Shown here: positions 1 through 7,175 of the stretch, in pieces
Layout: each line of letters begins with the position of its first letter
Numbering within the stretch: the first letter of the stretch is position 1
Assembly (NCBI GenBank): GCA_947624155.1
Contig: CANQJB010000009.1
Coordinates: forward strand, 1 to 40,957
DNA: 40,957 nucleotides
DNA from: an uncultured Clostridia bacterium
GTDB lineage: Bacteria > Bacillota > Clostridia > Oscillospirales > Ruminococcaceae
Direction of reading: 5' to 3'
The notes under the pieces: generated by a model
What the model was told of the DNA's origin: nothing
Seen by the model: the letters and a program-made list of their open reading frames with translations, nothing else
Database searches by the model: none
Program-made: the position numbers and the translations under genes

Positions 1-72
<72 letters not shown>

Positions 73-105
73 GCCTCGACACGATTACCGCGCCAACAAT
101 TTGAT

Positions 106-134
106 ATTATAAGGCATAAAGGGTCGTTTGTCAA
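106..134 (-). promoter_or_regulatory. Sigma-A-type promoter of tRNA-Thr
   Basis: The minus strand carries TTGACA (134 to 129), a 17-base spacer and TATAAT (111 to 106), a full consensus match. It lies between the comEA stop and tRNA-Thr, so the tRNA need not depend on the metK-comEA transcript. Confidence 0.88.
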
Positions 135-179
135 GTGTTTTTTCAAAATTTCTTCAAAAATTTTTTGCCCGAATCGGCC

Positions 180-911
180 TCAAAAAAGCAGGTAACTCTT
201 GATCCGCTGATAGAGCTCTTTGTCGACTCCGTCGCAAAATTCATAGATCTCGGCGGCGTTGCTGAGGTAGTGGATCTTTTCGCGGAGCGCGACGATTTCC
301 TCGGCGATCTCACGGTCGATAAGGAGCGCGTCAGCGATCTCTTCGGCTGTTGCAGTGTTGACGTTGACCGGCGTCATTTCGGCGGCCTCGGTCGGAAGCT
401 CCTTGGGAATCTCAGAGACGGTTTCGGTTTCGGCAGAGGTCAGCGGAGCGGAGGTCACGACCGGAGCGGGCTGAGCTGTCTGAGCCGCAGCCGCCTGCGA
501 TGCGGAAGTTTCAGGCGTTTCGGAATTATCGGGCGCATCGGAGGCCACGGCGGGAGGCGCGGGATTTTCGGGATAAAAGTGCTCGATAATCTTTTGAATC
601 AGCGAGTCGCCGATGCCGCTTATATCCGCGAGCTGGGAAAGGCTCTTAAAACCGCCGATAGCGTCGCGGTAGGCGATTATGTCGTCGGCCTTGACCGCGC
701 CGATGCCGCTGACCTGCATAAGCTGCTCGGCGGTCGCGGAATTTATCACAGAGACGTCATAGCCGGAATAGGGGTCTTCCTCCTCGGAATACGATACGCT
801 TATCTCGCTCGCCGGTGCGGCCTCACGGACGAAATATGCTGCGGCAACTGATATCACCGCGAAGAGAACACATACTGCGGCGAAGAAAATTTCGTAGGGC
901 TTGAGCTTCAT
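180..911 (-). CDS. comEA: ComEA-like helix-hairpin-helix DNA-binding protein
   Basis: A 243-aa protein with an N-terminal membrane anchor (about residues 7-28), so the rest is probably extracytoplasmic. A first helix-hairpin-helix unit at about 55-112 contains [16 protein letters not shown] and [13 protein letters not shown]. An Ala/Pro/Thr-rich linker (about 115-180) leads to a second, weaker unit at 182-243 that opens with [11 protein letters not shown]. ComEA proteins bind incoming double-stranded DNA during natural transformation. Here the domain pair is duplicated and the protein is longer than a minimal ComEA. Its ATG overlaps the metK stop codon by 4 bases (ATGA), so translation is probably coupled to metK and expression should follow the SAM riboswitch upstream. 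No comEC is in the window. A role in DNA uptake is inferred from the family; another periplasmic DNA-binding role is possible. Confidence 0.85.
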   Translation of the reverse strand: MKLKPYEIFFAAVCVLFAVISVAAAYFVREAAPASEISVSYSEEEDPYSGYDVSVINSATAEQLMQVSGIGAVKADDIIAYRDAIGGFKSLSQLADISGIGDSLIQKIIEHFYPENPAPPAVASDAPDNSETPETSASQAAAAQTAQPAPVVTSAPLTSAETETVSEIPKELPTEAAEMTPVNVNTATAEEIADALLIDREIAEEIVALREKIHYLSNAAEIYEFCDGVDKELYQRIKSYLLF

Positions 912-2083
912 GATCTCCCCAGAGCCTCAATCAGCTCCCCTGTTTTGTCGGTTTTTTCCCAGGAAACGCCAAGATCCTCGCGGCCCATGTGGCCGTAGGC
1001 CGAGAGAGGGAGATAGGACATTTTTCTCAGACCGAGCTGCTCGATTATCGCCGCGGGCCGAAGATCAAAGACCTTTATAACGGCTTTCGCGAGTTCTTCG
1101 TCGCTGACCCTGCCGGTGCCGAAGGTGTCGACCATCAGGGAAACAGGCTTCGCGACACCGATGGCGTAGGCAATCTGGAGCTCGCATTTTGAGGCGAGGC
1201 CCGCCGCAACGATGTTCTTAGCGGCATAGCGCGCGGCATAAGCCGCCGAGCGGTCGACCTTTGTCGGGTCCTTGCCGCTGAAAGCGCCGCCGCCGTGGCG
1301 GGAATAGCCGCCGTAGGTGTCAACGATGATCTTTCTGCCGGTCAGACCGCAGTCGCCCTGCGGCCCGCCGATAACGAACCTTCCGGTCGGGTTGACATAG
1401 TAGACGGTCTTTTCGTCGAGAAACTCGGCGGGTATGACCTTCTTAATGACGTTTTCGATTATGTCGCCGCGGATCACGCTCTGAGAGACGTCGGGGTCGT
1501 GCTGAGTCGAGATAACAACGCTGTCGACTCTGACCGGTCTGCCGCCGTCGTATTCGATAGTCACCTGGCTCTTTCCGTCAGGTCTGAGATAACCGAGAAC
1601 GCCGCTCTTTCTGACTTCGGCAAGGCGCTTTGCGAGCTTATGTGCAAACGAAATCGGCATCGGCATCAGCTCGGGAGTCTCGTCGCAGGCGAAGCCGAAC
1701 ATCATTCCCTGATCCCCTGCCCCGATGTCGAAGGCGCCGGAGCCGCGGCTTTCGAGCGCATCGTCGACGCCAATGGCGATGTCGGGAGACTGGCGGTGGA
1801 TCGAGCTAAGAACCGAGCAGGTCTCGGCGTCGAAGCCGTATTTCGCCCTGTCATATCCGACCTCGCGGACTGCGCCCCTTACTATTTCGGGAATTTCAAG
1901 ATGGGCCTTTGAGGTTATTTCGCCGCTGCAAAGGACCATGCCGGTCGTCGCGACTGTCTCGCAGGCGACGCGGGACATCGGGTCCTGGCGCAGGCATTCG
2001 TCGAGTATCGCTTCCGAAATGCGGTCGCAGAGCTTGTCGGGGTGGCCCTCGGTGACCGATTCTGATGTAAACAGCTTTCTCAT
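908..2083 (-). CDS. metK: S-adenosylmethionine synthetase
   Basis: A 391-aa protein of normal length for MetK, which makes S-adenosylmethionine from ATP and methionine in the cytoplasm. It has the N-terminal GHPDKLCD substrate loop, [10 protein letters not shown] in the middle and the phosphate-binding loop [16 protein letters not shown] towards the C terminus. The start is an ATG behind GGAGGAATTAAA. The leader carries a SAM-I riboswitch and intrinsic terminator, so its end product should shut the gene off. comEA follows with a 4-base overlap. The product supplies methyl groups for methyltransferases such as the TrmH-type enzyme in this window. Confidence 0.98.
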   Translation of the reverse strand: MRKLFTSESVTEGHPDKLCDRISEAILDECLRQDPMSRVACETVATTGMVLCSGEITSKAHLEIPEIVRGAVREVGYDRAKYGFDAETCSVLSSIHRQSPDIAIGVDDALESRGSGAFDIGAGDQGMMFGFACDETPELMPMPISFAHKLAKRLAEVRKSGVLGYLRPDGKSQVTIEYDGGRPVRVDSVVISTQHDPDVSQSVIRGDIIENVIKKVIPAEFLDEKTVYYVNPTGRFVIGGPQGDCGLTGRKIIVDTYGGYSRHGGGAFSGKDPTKVDRSAAYAARYAAKNIVAAGLASKCELQIAYAIGVAKPVSLMVDTFGTGRVSDEELAKAVIKVFDLRPAAIIEQLGLRKMSYLPLSAYGHMGREDLGVSWEKTDKTGELIEALGRS

Positions 2084-2131
2084 TTTAATTCCTCCGTTAT
2101 GATTTTCTTGAATTTTTAAATGTCATTATTC

Positions 2132-2160
2132 AAAAAGCGCACCCCGAAAGGAGCGCGCTT
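2132..2160 (-). terminator. Expression-platform terminator of the SAM riboswitch
   Basis: In the minus-strand RNA an 11-bp stem with two G-U wobbles (AAGCGCGCTCC paired to GGGGTGCGCTT, loop TTTC) is followed by a short U run. It sits between the riboswitch aptamer and the metK Shine-Dalgarno sequence, as expected for transcriptional OFF control. Confidence 0.9.
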
Positions 2161-2168
2161 AATTTCGT

Positions 2169-2259
2169 CCTCATCTTTCGGTTAAACCGCAGGATTTAGC
2201 ACCTTAAATTAGGTTGCCGGGCTTCACAGGGCCTGATCCCTCCGCCGCTCTTGATAAGG
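2169..2259 (-). promoter_or_regulatory. SAM-I (S-box) riboswitch controlling metK-comEA
   Basis: The minus-strand leader shows the conserved S-box segments in order: CTTATCAAGAG, GGAGGGA, GGCCCTGTGAAGCCCGGCAACC, AAGGTGCTAAATCC and GAAAGATGAGG. P1 forms between 2259-2253 and 2175-2169. SAM binding should stabilise P1 and allow the downstream terminator to form, reducing metK and comEA transcription. Confidence 0.96.
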
Positions 2260-2277
2260 CATATTCAGTTCTTATGT

Positions 2278-2306
2278 ATTATATATCAGTATGCGGGATT
2301 TGTCAA
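2278..2306 (-). promoter_or_regulatory. Promoter of the metK-comEA operon
   Basis: The minus strand carries TTGACA (2306 to 2301), a 17-base spacer and TATAAT (2283 to 2278). The predicted transcript begins a few bases before the S-box aptamer. Confidence 0.88.
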
Positions 2307-2335
2307 TAGGCATTTGGGTAATATCATCTGCCGCC

Positions 2336-3016
2336 TCAGCCGTTTGACGCTCCGTTGAGAATCATAAACAGTATTGCTGCGACGAGGATTACTGCGCAGA
2401 TTATGTTCAGAACGACAGGGACAACGCTCTTGCCGGTAACTGCCTCCCTCTTTGGGAGAAGATTCGCCTTTCTGAGAACATTTATCAGCGGCTTATAGAG
2501 CAAAAATGTTATCGCAGCGTTCACCGAGGCCTTGACGGCGTTGAACGGCAGGAAGCCCGGGATCAGGAGCGCGGTTATCGCCTCGCGGGAGATTCCCATA
2601 TACATCGGCGAGATCAGATAGTTCCAGAGAAGCATTATGACCGTCTCGGAGACGACCGAGCAGACAAGCCCGATAACCGCCCCGCTGATGTTGCGGCGGT
2701 ATTTATAGATCAGACCGACAGGGAGCACAAAGGCCATTGACGACAGGAAATTCATCAGCGCGCCGATCGGGCCGGTATCGCTGATTGTGACCATCTCAAT
2801 AAGCGATATGACGAGTGAGCTCAGCGCCGACGGAAGCGGGCCGAGTATCAGGGCTTCGAGCGCGAGAACCGCGTCCTTTGCCTCATATTTTAAAAAGCCG
2901 ACGGCGGGAACAAAGGGTATTCTCAGAATAAAAACGGTCAGAAAAGCGAGCGCCGCAAAGATTGCCGCGAGAACAAGCCGCTCGACCGTGTATTTGTTTT
3001 CGGTGTTTTTTTGCAT
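2336..3016 (-). CDS. ribU: ECF transporter S component, RibU-like riboflavin importer
   Basis: A 226-aa integral membrane protein with about six hydrophobic segments. The family pattern includes FLKYEAKDAVLALEALILGP, ISDTGPIGALMNFLSSMAFV and a late MLLWNYLISPMYMG segment, as in riboflavin-binding S components. These proteins bind vitamin in the membrane and depend on a separate energising module (EcfT plus two ATPases), which is not in this window. The FMN riboswitch directly upstream supports riboflavin as substrate. I place the start at the ATG at 3016, behind AAGGAGATGTTATCT. An in-frame ATG at 3094 lies inside the riboswitch and would translate through the terminator hairpin, so it is rejected. 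Confidence 0.9.
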   Translation of the reverse strand: MQKNTENKYTVERLVLAAIFAALAFLTVFILRIPFVPAVGFLKYEAKDAVLALEALILGPLPSALSSLVISLIEMVTISDTGPIGALMNFLSSMAFVLPVGLIYKYRRNISGAVIGLVCSVVSETVIMLLWNYLISPMYMGISREAITALLIPGFLPFNAVKASVNAAITFLLYKPLINVLRKANLLPKREAVTGKSVVPVVLNIICAVILVAAILFMILNGASNG

Positions 3017-3031
3017 AGATAACATCTCCTT

Positions 3032-3064
3032 AAAAATAGAAAAGCCCGAGAAGACCTCGGGCTT
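3032..3064 (-). terminator. Expression-platform terminator of the FMN riboswitch
   Basis: The minus-strand RNA forms a 9-bp stem, AAGCCCGAG with CTCGGGCTT, with a five-base loop, followed by a U-rich run. It lies just before the ribU Shine-Dalgarno sequence, so FMN binding should end transcription here. Confidence 0.9.
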
Positions 3065-3081
3065 AGCGCGCAGTAATTGCG

Positions 3082-3189
3082 TTTCTTCTCTCATCCGGAC
3101 TTTACCGTCGGTATCGGAATTTCACCGATTCATGCTTTTGCTCGCGGACTTTGACCGCCGGTCGGGAATTTCACCCAACCCCGAAGAAA
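3082..3189 (-). promoter_or_regulatory. FMN riboswitch (RFN element) upstream of ribU
   Basis: Minus-strand RFN hallmarks appear in order: CTTCGGGG, GGGTGAAATTCCCGACCGGC, AAAGTCCGCGAGC, GGTGAAATTCCGATACCGAC and AAAGTCCGGATGAGAGAAG. P1 pairs 3189-3183 with 3088-3082. The aptamer begins only about 21 bases after the stop of the upstream gene. I see no clear promoter in that gap, so ribU may be read from the efp promoter or from one inside the preceding gene. Confidence 0.96.
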
Positions 3190-3210
3190 TATATTCAGTT
3201 TTTTAGAGGA

Positions 3211-3660
3211 TTACTCCCCGTCTTCTCCGTCCTCTTCGTCTTCTTCTTCTTCGTCGAGGTCAAATTCGAGGAGCTCGCCGCAGTTCGGGCATTCGACCGA
3301 ACCGTCTTCGAGCATCAGGTCGTTGAGCTCGATCGTGTCGCCGCAGCTCGGGCAGACGACTTCATAAGAGCAGTCGTCATCGTCGTCTTCGCAGTCGCAG
3401 TGGTGGTGGCCGCAGCAGCAGTCGCCGTCACACTCGCAGTCTTCGCCGTAATAGTCATCTTCGAGCTCGCCGAGATCCTGGTCAACGGTGTCGCAGAACT
3501 CAACGATGTCGTCGACATCGGCGTCGATAGCGTCAACTGTCTCGCAGATCTCGTTTACTACGTCATAAAGAGCGAGAAGAACCTTTCCTTCTTTAGTGGA
3601 GGAGTCGATTTCGAGGCCGTCCATAAGACCTTTAAGATAAGAAGCCTTTTCAGAAAGCAT
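3211..3660 (-). CDS. CD1247-type acidic zinc-ribbon protein
   Basis: A 149-aa protein of unknown function. Residues 1-65 are a helical N-terminal domain starting MLSEKASYLKGLMDGLEI, of the type called CD1247 N-terminal domain in clostridia. Residues 74-97 form a Cys/His/Asp-rich stretch: Cys at 75, 77, 81-83, 88, 90 and 97, His at 85-87. A C-terminal zinc ribbon uses CPSC (103-106) and CPNC (124-127), and the tail is almost all Glu and Asp. The start is the ATG at 3660 behind GAAAGGAAG; an upstream in-frame ATG at 3738 lies inside efp and has no support. It follows efp by 40 bases and is probably co-transcribed with it. It looks cytoplasmic and metal-binding; a transcriptional or stress role is only a guess. 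Confidence 0.82.
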   Translation of the reverse strand: MLSEKASYLKGLMDGLEIDSSTKEGKVLLALYDVVNEICETVDAIDADVDDIVEFCDTVDQDLGELEDDYYGEDCECDGDCCCGHHHCDCEDDDDDCSYEVVCPSCGDTIELNDLMLEDGSVECPNCGELLEFDLDEEEEDEEDGEDGE

Positions 3661-3700
3661 TGCAATCTTCCTTTCTATTAAATTTAATGGGTTCGGGGAA

Positions 3701-4258
3701 TTAAGCTCTCTGCATATATTCCCCGGTGCGGGTATCAACGCGGATAACGTCGCCTTCGTTGATAAACAGCGGGACCTTTATCTCGGCGCCGGTCTCAAGG
3801 GTCGCGGGCTTGGTCGCGTTGGTGGCGGTGTCGCCCTTAAAGCCGGGGTCGGTTTGGGTCACAACAAGGTCGACAAAGAACGGAGGCTCAACGCCGAAGA
3901 CCTTGCCCTTATAGGAAAGGATGGTGCAGACCATGTTTTCCTTGACGAAGCGGAAGCTGTCGCCGACATCGTTAGGGCTGACAGGAACCTGCTCATAAGT
4001 CTCGGAATCCATGAAGTAATAGAGCTCGCCGTCGGAATAGGAATATTCCATATCCTTTCTTTCGATATACGCTGTCTGGAACTTCGCGGTCGGGTTGTAG
4101 GATTTTTCTACCACGGCGCCGGTGAGAACGTTTTTGGTCTTTGTTCTCACGAAAGCTGCGCCTTTGCCCGGCTTAACGTGCTGGAATTCGATTACCTGCA
4201 TTACGTTGCCGTCTTCTTCAAATGTTACACCGTTTCTGAAATCACCTGCTGTGATCAT
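3701..4258 (-). CDS. efp: Translation elongation factor P
   Basis: A 185-aa three-domain EF-P of standard length. EF-P enters the ribosomal E site and rescues ribosomes stalled on proline runs. The N-terminal KOW-like domain carries the conserved tip loop [10 protein letters not shown], with the lysine to be modified at residue 32; Bacillus-type EF-Ps carry 5-aminopentanol there, but the modification genes are not visible here. The C-terminal OB domain begins near [10 protein letters not shown]. The gene has its own promoter at 4334-4362, overlapped by a perfect dyad. It sits downstream of an M24 peptidase gene, as efp follows yqhT in Bacillus. Confidence 0.98.
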   Translation of the reverse strand: MITAGDFRNGVTFEEDGNVMQVIEFQHVKPGKGAAFVRTKTKNVLTGAVVEKSYNPTAKFQTAYIERKDMEYSYSDGELYYFMDSETYEQVPVSPNDVGDSFRFVKENMVCTILSYKGKVFGVEPPFFVDLVVTQTDPGFKGDTATNATKPATLETGAEIKVPLFINEGDVIRVDTRTGEYMQRA

Positions 4259-4321
4259 GCTAGTGTCCTCACTTTCTCGCGGGGGCGACCCGCTATTCTG
4301 TCTTTTTTGATATGGTGCTAA

Positions 4322-4343
4322 AGGTTACAGTATATTGTAACCT
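4322..4343. promoter_or_regulatory. Perfect dyad over the efp promoter -10 region (candidate operator)
   Basis: AGGTTACA and TGTAACCT form an 8-bp perfect inverted repeat with a 6-base centre, one helical turn between arm centres. It covers the -10 box and predicted start site of the efp promoter. The symmetry and placement fit a dimeric repressor site. It could instead be a weak terminator for the preceding peptidase gene, though the following U run is short. I cannot assign it to a known regulator. Confidence 0.55.
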
Positions 4344-4362
4344 ATCTTTTGAAATAATGCAA
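4334..4362 (-). promoter_or_regulatory. Promoter of efp
   Basis: The minus strand has TTGCAT (4362 to 4357), a 17-base spacer and TACAAT (4339 to 4334). It leaves a leader of about 70 bases before the efp start. Confidence 0.72.
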
Positions 4363-4368
4363 GTCTTT

Positions 4369-5433
4369 TTACAAAGAAATCAGATTTTTCTTTGCCAAAG
4401 TCATGTTTTCGCACCCGTTTTTCTTGATTATTACAAAATCTTCTATCCTGACGCCGAATTCGTCGGGCAGATAGATGCCGGGTTCGACGGTCACGATCAT
4501 ATTTTCCTTGAAAATATGCTTTGAGCTGGGCGAGGCGTTAGGAGTTTCATGGATATTCATTCCGACGCCGTGACCCAACGAATGGCCGAAGGCTTCGCCG
4601 TATCCGGCATTCGAGATCACGTCTCTCGCGATTTTGTCGATATCGACGCCCTTTTCGCCCTCTTTGATTGCGGCAAGGGCTTTAAGCTGAGCGTCGAGGA
4701 CGATTCCGTAGACACGCTCCATTTTCTCGGTAGGCTTGCCGACGCAGACGGTTCTGGTCATATCGCTGTGATAGCCGTCGTATGTCGCGCCGTAGTCCAT
4801 CAGAACAAACTCTCCTGACCGAACCGGACGGTCGGTCGGAACGCCGTGGCAGAGCGAGGTGTTCGGGCCGGAGACAGCGATCGTGTCGAAGGAAAGACCC
4901 TCTGCGCCGTGGGAGAGCATATAGTAGTCGAGATGCAGGCCGATCTCCTTCTCGGTAACTCCGGGGCGGATAAAGTTCAGAACATCTTCAAACGCCGCCT
5001 CAGCGATCCTCTGAGCCTTGATAATCTTGTCGATCTCGTCCTGTGATTTGACTATTCTGAGGCTGTCGATCGCGTCGCTCAGAGCCTCAGAACCGTCGAT
5101 CTCGGCTTTAAGCGCCTTGCGGAGCGAATTGAGCTGGGAAACGGTTACGCTTCTGCTCTCAATCGCGACGGTTTTGACGCCGTGCTTTAAAAGAATTTCG
5201 TTGATCTGGTCATAGAGCTTATCCTGCATTATGACCTCGGCGTCGCGGACGGTCTTCTGCGCCTTTTCGATGTAGCGGAAATCAATGATAAGATATGCCC
5301 TTTCGCGGGTAACAAGAACGGTTCCGGCGGAAGATTTCATTCCGGTGAAATAGCGCCTGTTGATGTCTTCGGTGATGAGCGCGGCGCCGATATTCTCGGG
5401 CAGGGCGTTCATCAGCCTCTCATATTTTGACAT
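4369..5433 (-). CDS. pepP: M24 family aminopeptidase (Xaa-Pro dipeptidase type)
   Basis: A 354-aa two-domain 'pita-bread' metallopeptidase. The N-terminal creatinase-like domain spans about 1-125 and the catalytic domain about 132-354. All five expected metal ligands are visible: D213 (LMDYGA), D224 (HSDMTRT), H288 (GHSLGHGVG), E317 (VEPGIY) and E331 (RIED). Such enzymes remove N-terminal residues next to proline in the cytoplasm. The order peptidase then efp matches Bacillus yqhT-efp, though here efp has its own promoter. The start is an ATG behind GAGGAGGAATTACT. Substrate choice between Xaa-Pro dipeptides and longer peptides cannot be read from sequence. Confidence 0.93.
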   Translation of the reverse strand: MSKYERLMNALPENIGAALITEDINRRYFTGMKSSAGTVLVTRERAYLIIDFRYIEKAQKTVRDAEVIMQDKLYDQINEILLKHGVKTVAIESRSVTVSQLNSLRKALKAEIDGSEALSDAIDSLRIVKSQDEIDKIIKAQRIAEAAFEDVLNFIRPGVTEKEIGLHLDYYMLSHGAEGLSFDTIAVSGPNTSLCHGVPTDRPVRSGEFVLMDYGATYDGYHSDMTRTVCVGKPTEKMERVYGIVLDAQLKALAAIKEGEKGVDIDKIARDVISNAGYGEAFGHSLGHGVGMNIHETPNASPSSKHIFKENMIVTVEPGIYLPDEFGVRIEDFVIIKKNGCENMTLAKKNLISL

Positions 5434-5446
5434 AGTAATTCCTCCT

Positions 5447-6304
5447 CTATTTATTAAGTTCGCTGAGATAACAGTTTTTCATCGCGAGGGCGTCGATGTC
5501 CTGGGTCCCTGCGCTCTCGCAGATAAATGTCGGGTGAAGTCCCCTCTTCGCGATAAGCTCCATCAGCGGCTCGAATCTCGGGCCGTAGAGCTCGTCTTCA
5601 AAGGTCAGGTGGCGCTTTTCTCCGCCGTTTTGGGTGTATTCGATCTTGGAAAAGTGGGAGTGAAAGCGCGAAAGGCGGTCGCTGCCGAGCTTGCTGCCGA
5701 TTTCGTCGAGGATCTTTGCGTAGGCTTCGGAGGAGTTGACAGCGCCGAGAGTGCGCGCGTTGAGGTGGCCGAAGTCGATGCAGGGCAGGAAGCTGTCGTC
5801 GAGGCGGCAGAGCTCAAGGACTTCTTCGAGATTACCGAGCTGGTTGAACTTTCCCATCGTCTCGGGGCAGAAGATTATATCCTCAAAGCCGGCCTCGACA
5901 GCGGCTTTTCGCGCTCTTGAAAGGGTGTCCTTCGCGAGTTCCAGCGCTTCCTCGCGGGTGATCTTCGAGCAGGAGCCGGAGTGGATTATAATCCTTTCGG
6001 CGCCGATTTTTTTCGCGGCGGAAGCGCTCTGGAGTATGTAGTCGATAGATTTGTCCCTCTTTTCGGGCTCGGTTCCGGAAAGTGAGATGAAATAGGGGGC
6101 GTGGAGCGAGAGGGTGATTTTGTGCTCCTCGGCCTTTGACTTTAAGGCTGCGGCGGATTTGTCGGTTATCCTGACTCCCTGGCCGCACTGATATTCAAAG
6201 GCGTCGAGGCCCATTCTTTCGAGGTAGCCCGGCATTTCGGCGGAGGACTTGCATTCCTTCGCGAACTTTTCGGAGCTGCCTGCGGGGCCGAATATTGCGT
6301 TCAT
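5447..6304 (-). CDS. Endonuclease IV-like TIM-barrel protein (AP endonuclease family 2)
   Basis: A 285-aa TIM-barrel protein related to deoxyribonuclease IV (Nfo), which cuts DNA at abasic sites using three zinc ions. Residues that align with zinc ligands are H68 (LHAPY), H108 (IHSGS), E148 (PETMGK), D177 and H180 (IDFGH), H215 (FHSHFSK), H232 (KRH) and E263 (ICES). The usual Asp-Arg-His motif reads Lys-Arg-His at 230-232, so one ligand appears lost; E229 might replace it. It may be a divergent repair nuclease or a sugar-isomerase-like relative. Its ATG overlaps the yqeG stop by 4 bases, and the peptidase gene follows 13 bases later, so the three form one operon. Confidence 0.8.
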   Translation of the reverse strand: MNAIFGPAGSSEKFAKECKSSAEMPGYLERMGLDAFEYQCGQGVRITDKSAAALKSKAEEHKITLSLHAPYFISLSGTEPEKRDKSIDYILQSASAAKKIGAERIIIHSGSCSKITREEALELAKDTLSRARKAAVEAGFEDIIFCPETMGKFNQLGNLEEVLELCRLDDSFLPCIDFGHLNARTLGAVNSSEAYAKILDEIGSKLGSDRLSRFHSHFSKIEYTQNGGEKRHLTFEDELYGPRFEPLMELIAKRGLHPTFICESAGTQDIDALAMKNCYLSELNK

Positions 6305-6801
6305 TTTATCACGTCCTTTTTCGGGTGCTTCGGCAGAAGCGGCTTTTCGAGAAATCTCTTTACTCTGAACCAGAAGCCGGTCTCATATTCGATCGGAAAG
6401 ACGAAGACAGATCTTATCCCCGCGGCCTTGCAGCCCATTACGTCGGTAAAAATCTGGTCGCCGACCGCGGCGATCCTGTTTTTTGGGAGATTAAGCCTCG
6501 CGCAGGCTTCGTTATAGCCCTTTGGGAGAGGCTTTTTGCCGTCGGGGACAAAGTCAAGGCCCAAAAACTCCGCAAACGGCTTCACCCGCTCGGGGTGGTT
6601 GTTTGAGACGATTATCATTCTGAGCCCGCGGTTTTTTGCGGCGTTGAACCATTCGAGACGGGTCTTGTCGGGAACGGGGTTGTTGTGGGTCGTGAGGGTG
6701 TTGTCTAGGTCTAAAATCAGAGCGTCGATCCCCTCTTTTTCAAAGAAGTCAAGGGGGATATCGGATATTGATTCAAAGACATAGTCTGGCCTGTGGAGCA
6801 A
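6301..6801 (-). CDS. yqeG: YqeG-type HAD IIIA phosphatase
   Basis: A 166-aa HAD-superfamily protein of family length. Motif I is LILDLDNTLTTHN, motif II the Ser in IIVSNN, motif III the Lys in GKKPLPKG, and motif IV AVGDQIFTDVMG. The family resembles phosphatidylglycerophosphatases and is often annotated as such, but the substrate is not proven here. The start appears to be TTG at 6801, because it sits 5 bases from GGAGGCGG and no ATG is better placed. It follows the rpsU terminator by only 18 bases, so it is presumably transcribed by read-through or from a promoter I cannot see. Confidence 0.9.
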   Translation of the reverse strand: MLHRPDYVFESISDIPLDFFEKEGIDALILDLDNTLTTHNNPVPDKTRLEWFNAAKNRGLRMIIVSNNHPERVKPFAEFLGLDFVPDGKKPLPKGYNEACARLNLPKNRIAAVGDQIFTDVMGCKAAGIRSVFVFPIEYETGFWFRVKRFLEKPLLPKHPKKDVIK

Positions 6802-6819
6802 ATTACCGCCTCCATGCTT

Positions 6820-6856
6820 AAAAAACCGAGCGGACAGAGAGATCTGCCCGCTTCGT
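6820..6856 (-). terminator. Intrinsic terminator after rpsU
   Basis: The minus-strand RNA forms a stem of about 12 bp (CGA-A-GCGGGCAGA with TCTGTCCGCTCG, one bulged A, one G-U pair, loop TCTC), followed by six U residues. It begins about 20 bases after the rpsU stop. Confidence 0.88.
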
Positions 6857-6875
6857 TTAATATTGCACTGTTTAA

Positions 6876-7049
6876 TTAGTACTTGCGCTTACGAGCAGCT
6901 TCAGACTTTTTCTTGCGCTTTACCGAAGGCTTTTCGTATTGCTCGCGCTTGCGGACTTCGGCGATGATGCCGTCTCTGGCGCAGCTTCTCTTAAAACGTT
7001 TGAGAGCTGTATCCAGCGATTCGTTCTTGCCGACACGGACTTCTGCCAT
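6876..7049 (-). CDS. rpsU: 30S ribosomal protein S21
   Basis: A 57-aa basic protein starting [16 protein letters not shown] and ending in a Lys/Arg-rich tail ([14 protein letters not shown]), typical of S21, a late-assembling small-subunit protein. The start is an ATG 8 bases after GGGAGGG. It is a monocistronic-looking unit with a consensus promoter at 7120-7148 and a terminator at 6820-6856, placed between leuS and yqeG. The gene is shorter than many ORF cut-offs but is unambiguous. Confidence 0.97.
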   Translation of the reverse strand: MAEVRVGKNESLDTALKRFKRSCARDGIIAEVRKREQYEKPSVKRKKKSEAARKRKY

Positions 7050-7119
7050 ATTTACTGTTCCCTCCCTTAGCCGCCTTAGGGCGAAGGTATTTTACATTTC
7101 ACCACAATGTACTAAAAAG

Positions 7120-7148
7120 ATTATAACCCTAATTTCCGAATAAGTCAA
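7120..7148 (-). promoter_or_regulatory. Promoter of rpsU
   Basis: The minus strand has TTGACT (7148 to 7143), a 17-base spacer and TATAAT (7125 to 7120). It lies between the leuS stop and rpsU. Confidence 0.88.
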
Positions 7149-7175
7149 TACCCTGAAGCCAAAAATCTTCCGTTT

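Noticed and set aside
135-851. Long plus-strand open frame opposite comEA
   Set aside because: It mirrors the codon pattern of comEA, has no ribosome site and gives a low-complexity Gly/Arg-rich protein.
3417-3470. Simple-sequence run in the CD1247-type gene suggesting a frameshift or repeat error
   Set aside because: The frame stays intact into a proper zinc ribbon and acidic tail, and the start has a good ribosome site.
7050-7105. Direct repeat CTAAGG-CGG-CTAAGG before rpsU as an S21 feedback site
   Set aside because: The possible hairpin has only four pairs plus two after a mismatch, too weak to support.
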